Part shown: piece after piece, positions 63,795 through 64,000 of the stretch
Position numbering within the stretch: position 1 is the stretch's first letter
Layout: each line of letters opens with the position of its first letter
Assembly (NCBI RefSeq): GCF_001665685.1
Contig: NZ_LZTB01000097.1
Location: 32,251 to 96,250, forward strand
Length of the DNA: 64,000 nt
Source of the DNA: Mycobacterium sp. 852013-50091_SCH5140682
GTDB taxonomy: Bacteria > Actinomycetota > Actinomycetes > Mycobacteriales > Mycobacteriaceae
Direction of reading: 5' to 3'
The notes under the pieces: model-generated
What the model was told of the DNA's origin: nothing
What the model saw: the letters and a program-made list of their open reading frames with translations, nothing else
Databases searched by the model: none
Translations under genes and position numbers: made by a program

Positions 63795-64000
63795 ATGAAG
63801 GCATTCAGTCGGGTGCTGACCGCGTTGGTGGTTGCGATGGCAGGTGCCTTCGCGACCCTGTTCGTGAGCACCGGTACCGCGCACGCAGGTCTGGACAATG
63901 AGCTGAGCCTGGTCGACGGCCAGGACCGCACCCTCACCGTCCAGCAGTGGGACACATTCCTCAACGGCGTGTTCCCCCTGGACCGCAACCGCCTGACCCG
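63795..64000 (+). CDS. MspA-family porin (partial, 3' end off window)
   Basis: 68 codons are visible. A signal peptide MKAFSRVLTALVVAMAGAFATLFVSTGTAHA is followed by GLDNELSLVDGQDRTLTVQQ then WDTFLNGVFPLDRNRLTR. The mature N-terminus agrees with M. smegmatis MspA as far as I can recall it. MspA octamers form the hydrophilic channel of the mycolate outer membrane. Its place after moaB2 suggests the mspC-like paralogue locus rather than mspA itself. GGGAGAAC precedes the ATG. Confidence 0.93.
   Translation, partial: MKAFSRVLTALVVAMAGAFATLFVSTGTAHAGLDNELSLVDGQDRTLTVQQWDTFLNGVFPLDRNRLT

Overview
The window is a GC-rich stretch of chromosome from a rapidly growing mycobacterium (genus Mycolicibacterium in the broad sense, close to M. 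smegmatis). This rests on protein-level recognition: hadABC, two mycolic-acid methyltransferases, mceG, mprAB-pepD, a rpoB/rpoC pair very close to M. smegmatis, and at the right edge the start of an MspA-family porin, a type of gene typical of rapid growers. I see no insertion sequence, prophage, CRISPR array or rRNA operon. Species-level identity is not claimed.

Layout. 0-4.1 kb: a partial membrane protein, a DUF2235 protein with a degenerate active site, a glyoxalase II-like hydrolase, and a divergent NsrR-Hmp nitric oxide detoxification operon. 4.1-9 kb: core translation, transcription and mycolate genes (tRNA-Thr, tRNA-Met, rpmG, hadABC, tRNA-Trp, secE, nusG, rplK, rplA). 9-11 kb: an inserted ECF42-type sigma factor with a double-DGPF partner. 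11-15.5 kb: two mycolate methyltransferases, lipG and an ABC1 kinase-like protein. 15.5-20.4 kb: an accessory block (MHS transporter, a small His/Trp-rich secreted protein, an MpaB/DUF2236 oxygenase, a TetR regulator, two DinB proteins). 20.4-27.2 kb: WYL regulator, very large GH38 alpha-mannosidase, a small SurA-like protein, ROK sugar kinase. 27-28 kb: HxlR regulator and DUF1772 membrane protein. 28-38.7 kb: L10 leader, rplJ, rplL, mceG, rpoB, rpoC. 38.7-47.2 kb: NmrA-like and MDR reductases, a CHAP protein, nfo, lpqP-like esterase, fadE8, echA4, paaX-like, echA5. 47.2-49.1 kb: two unfamiliar proteins (possible nuclease plus partner) and a SnoaL protein. 49.1-57.6 kb: a six-gene operon for acyl-CoA oxidation and carboxylation (atuA-like, fadE13, accD2, accA2, fadE12, echA7). 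57.6-64 kb: a secreted protein, rpmF, mprAB, pepD, moaB2, a small conserved protein under a perfect CRP site, and the porin.

The order follows the M. tuberculosis series Rv0634c-Rv0675, then jumps to Rv0971c-Rv0984, so about 47-49 kb is a synteny junction. Accessory cassettes sit between genes that are adjacent in M. tuberculosis. Several non-coding signals recur. A palindromic 19-17-19 element occurs twice (8980 and 40738). A promoter module centred on TTGT-N4-ACAA is shared by the MHS transporter and the His-rich secreted protein. A 32-bp tandem repeat carries stop/start-coupled micro-ORFs just before the ROK kinase.
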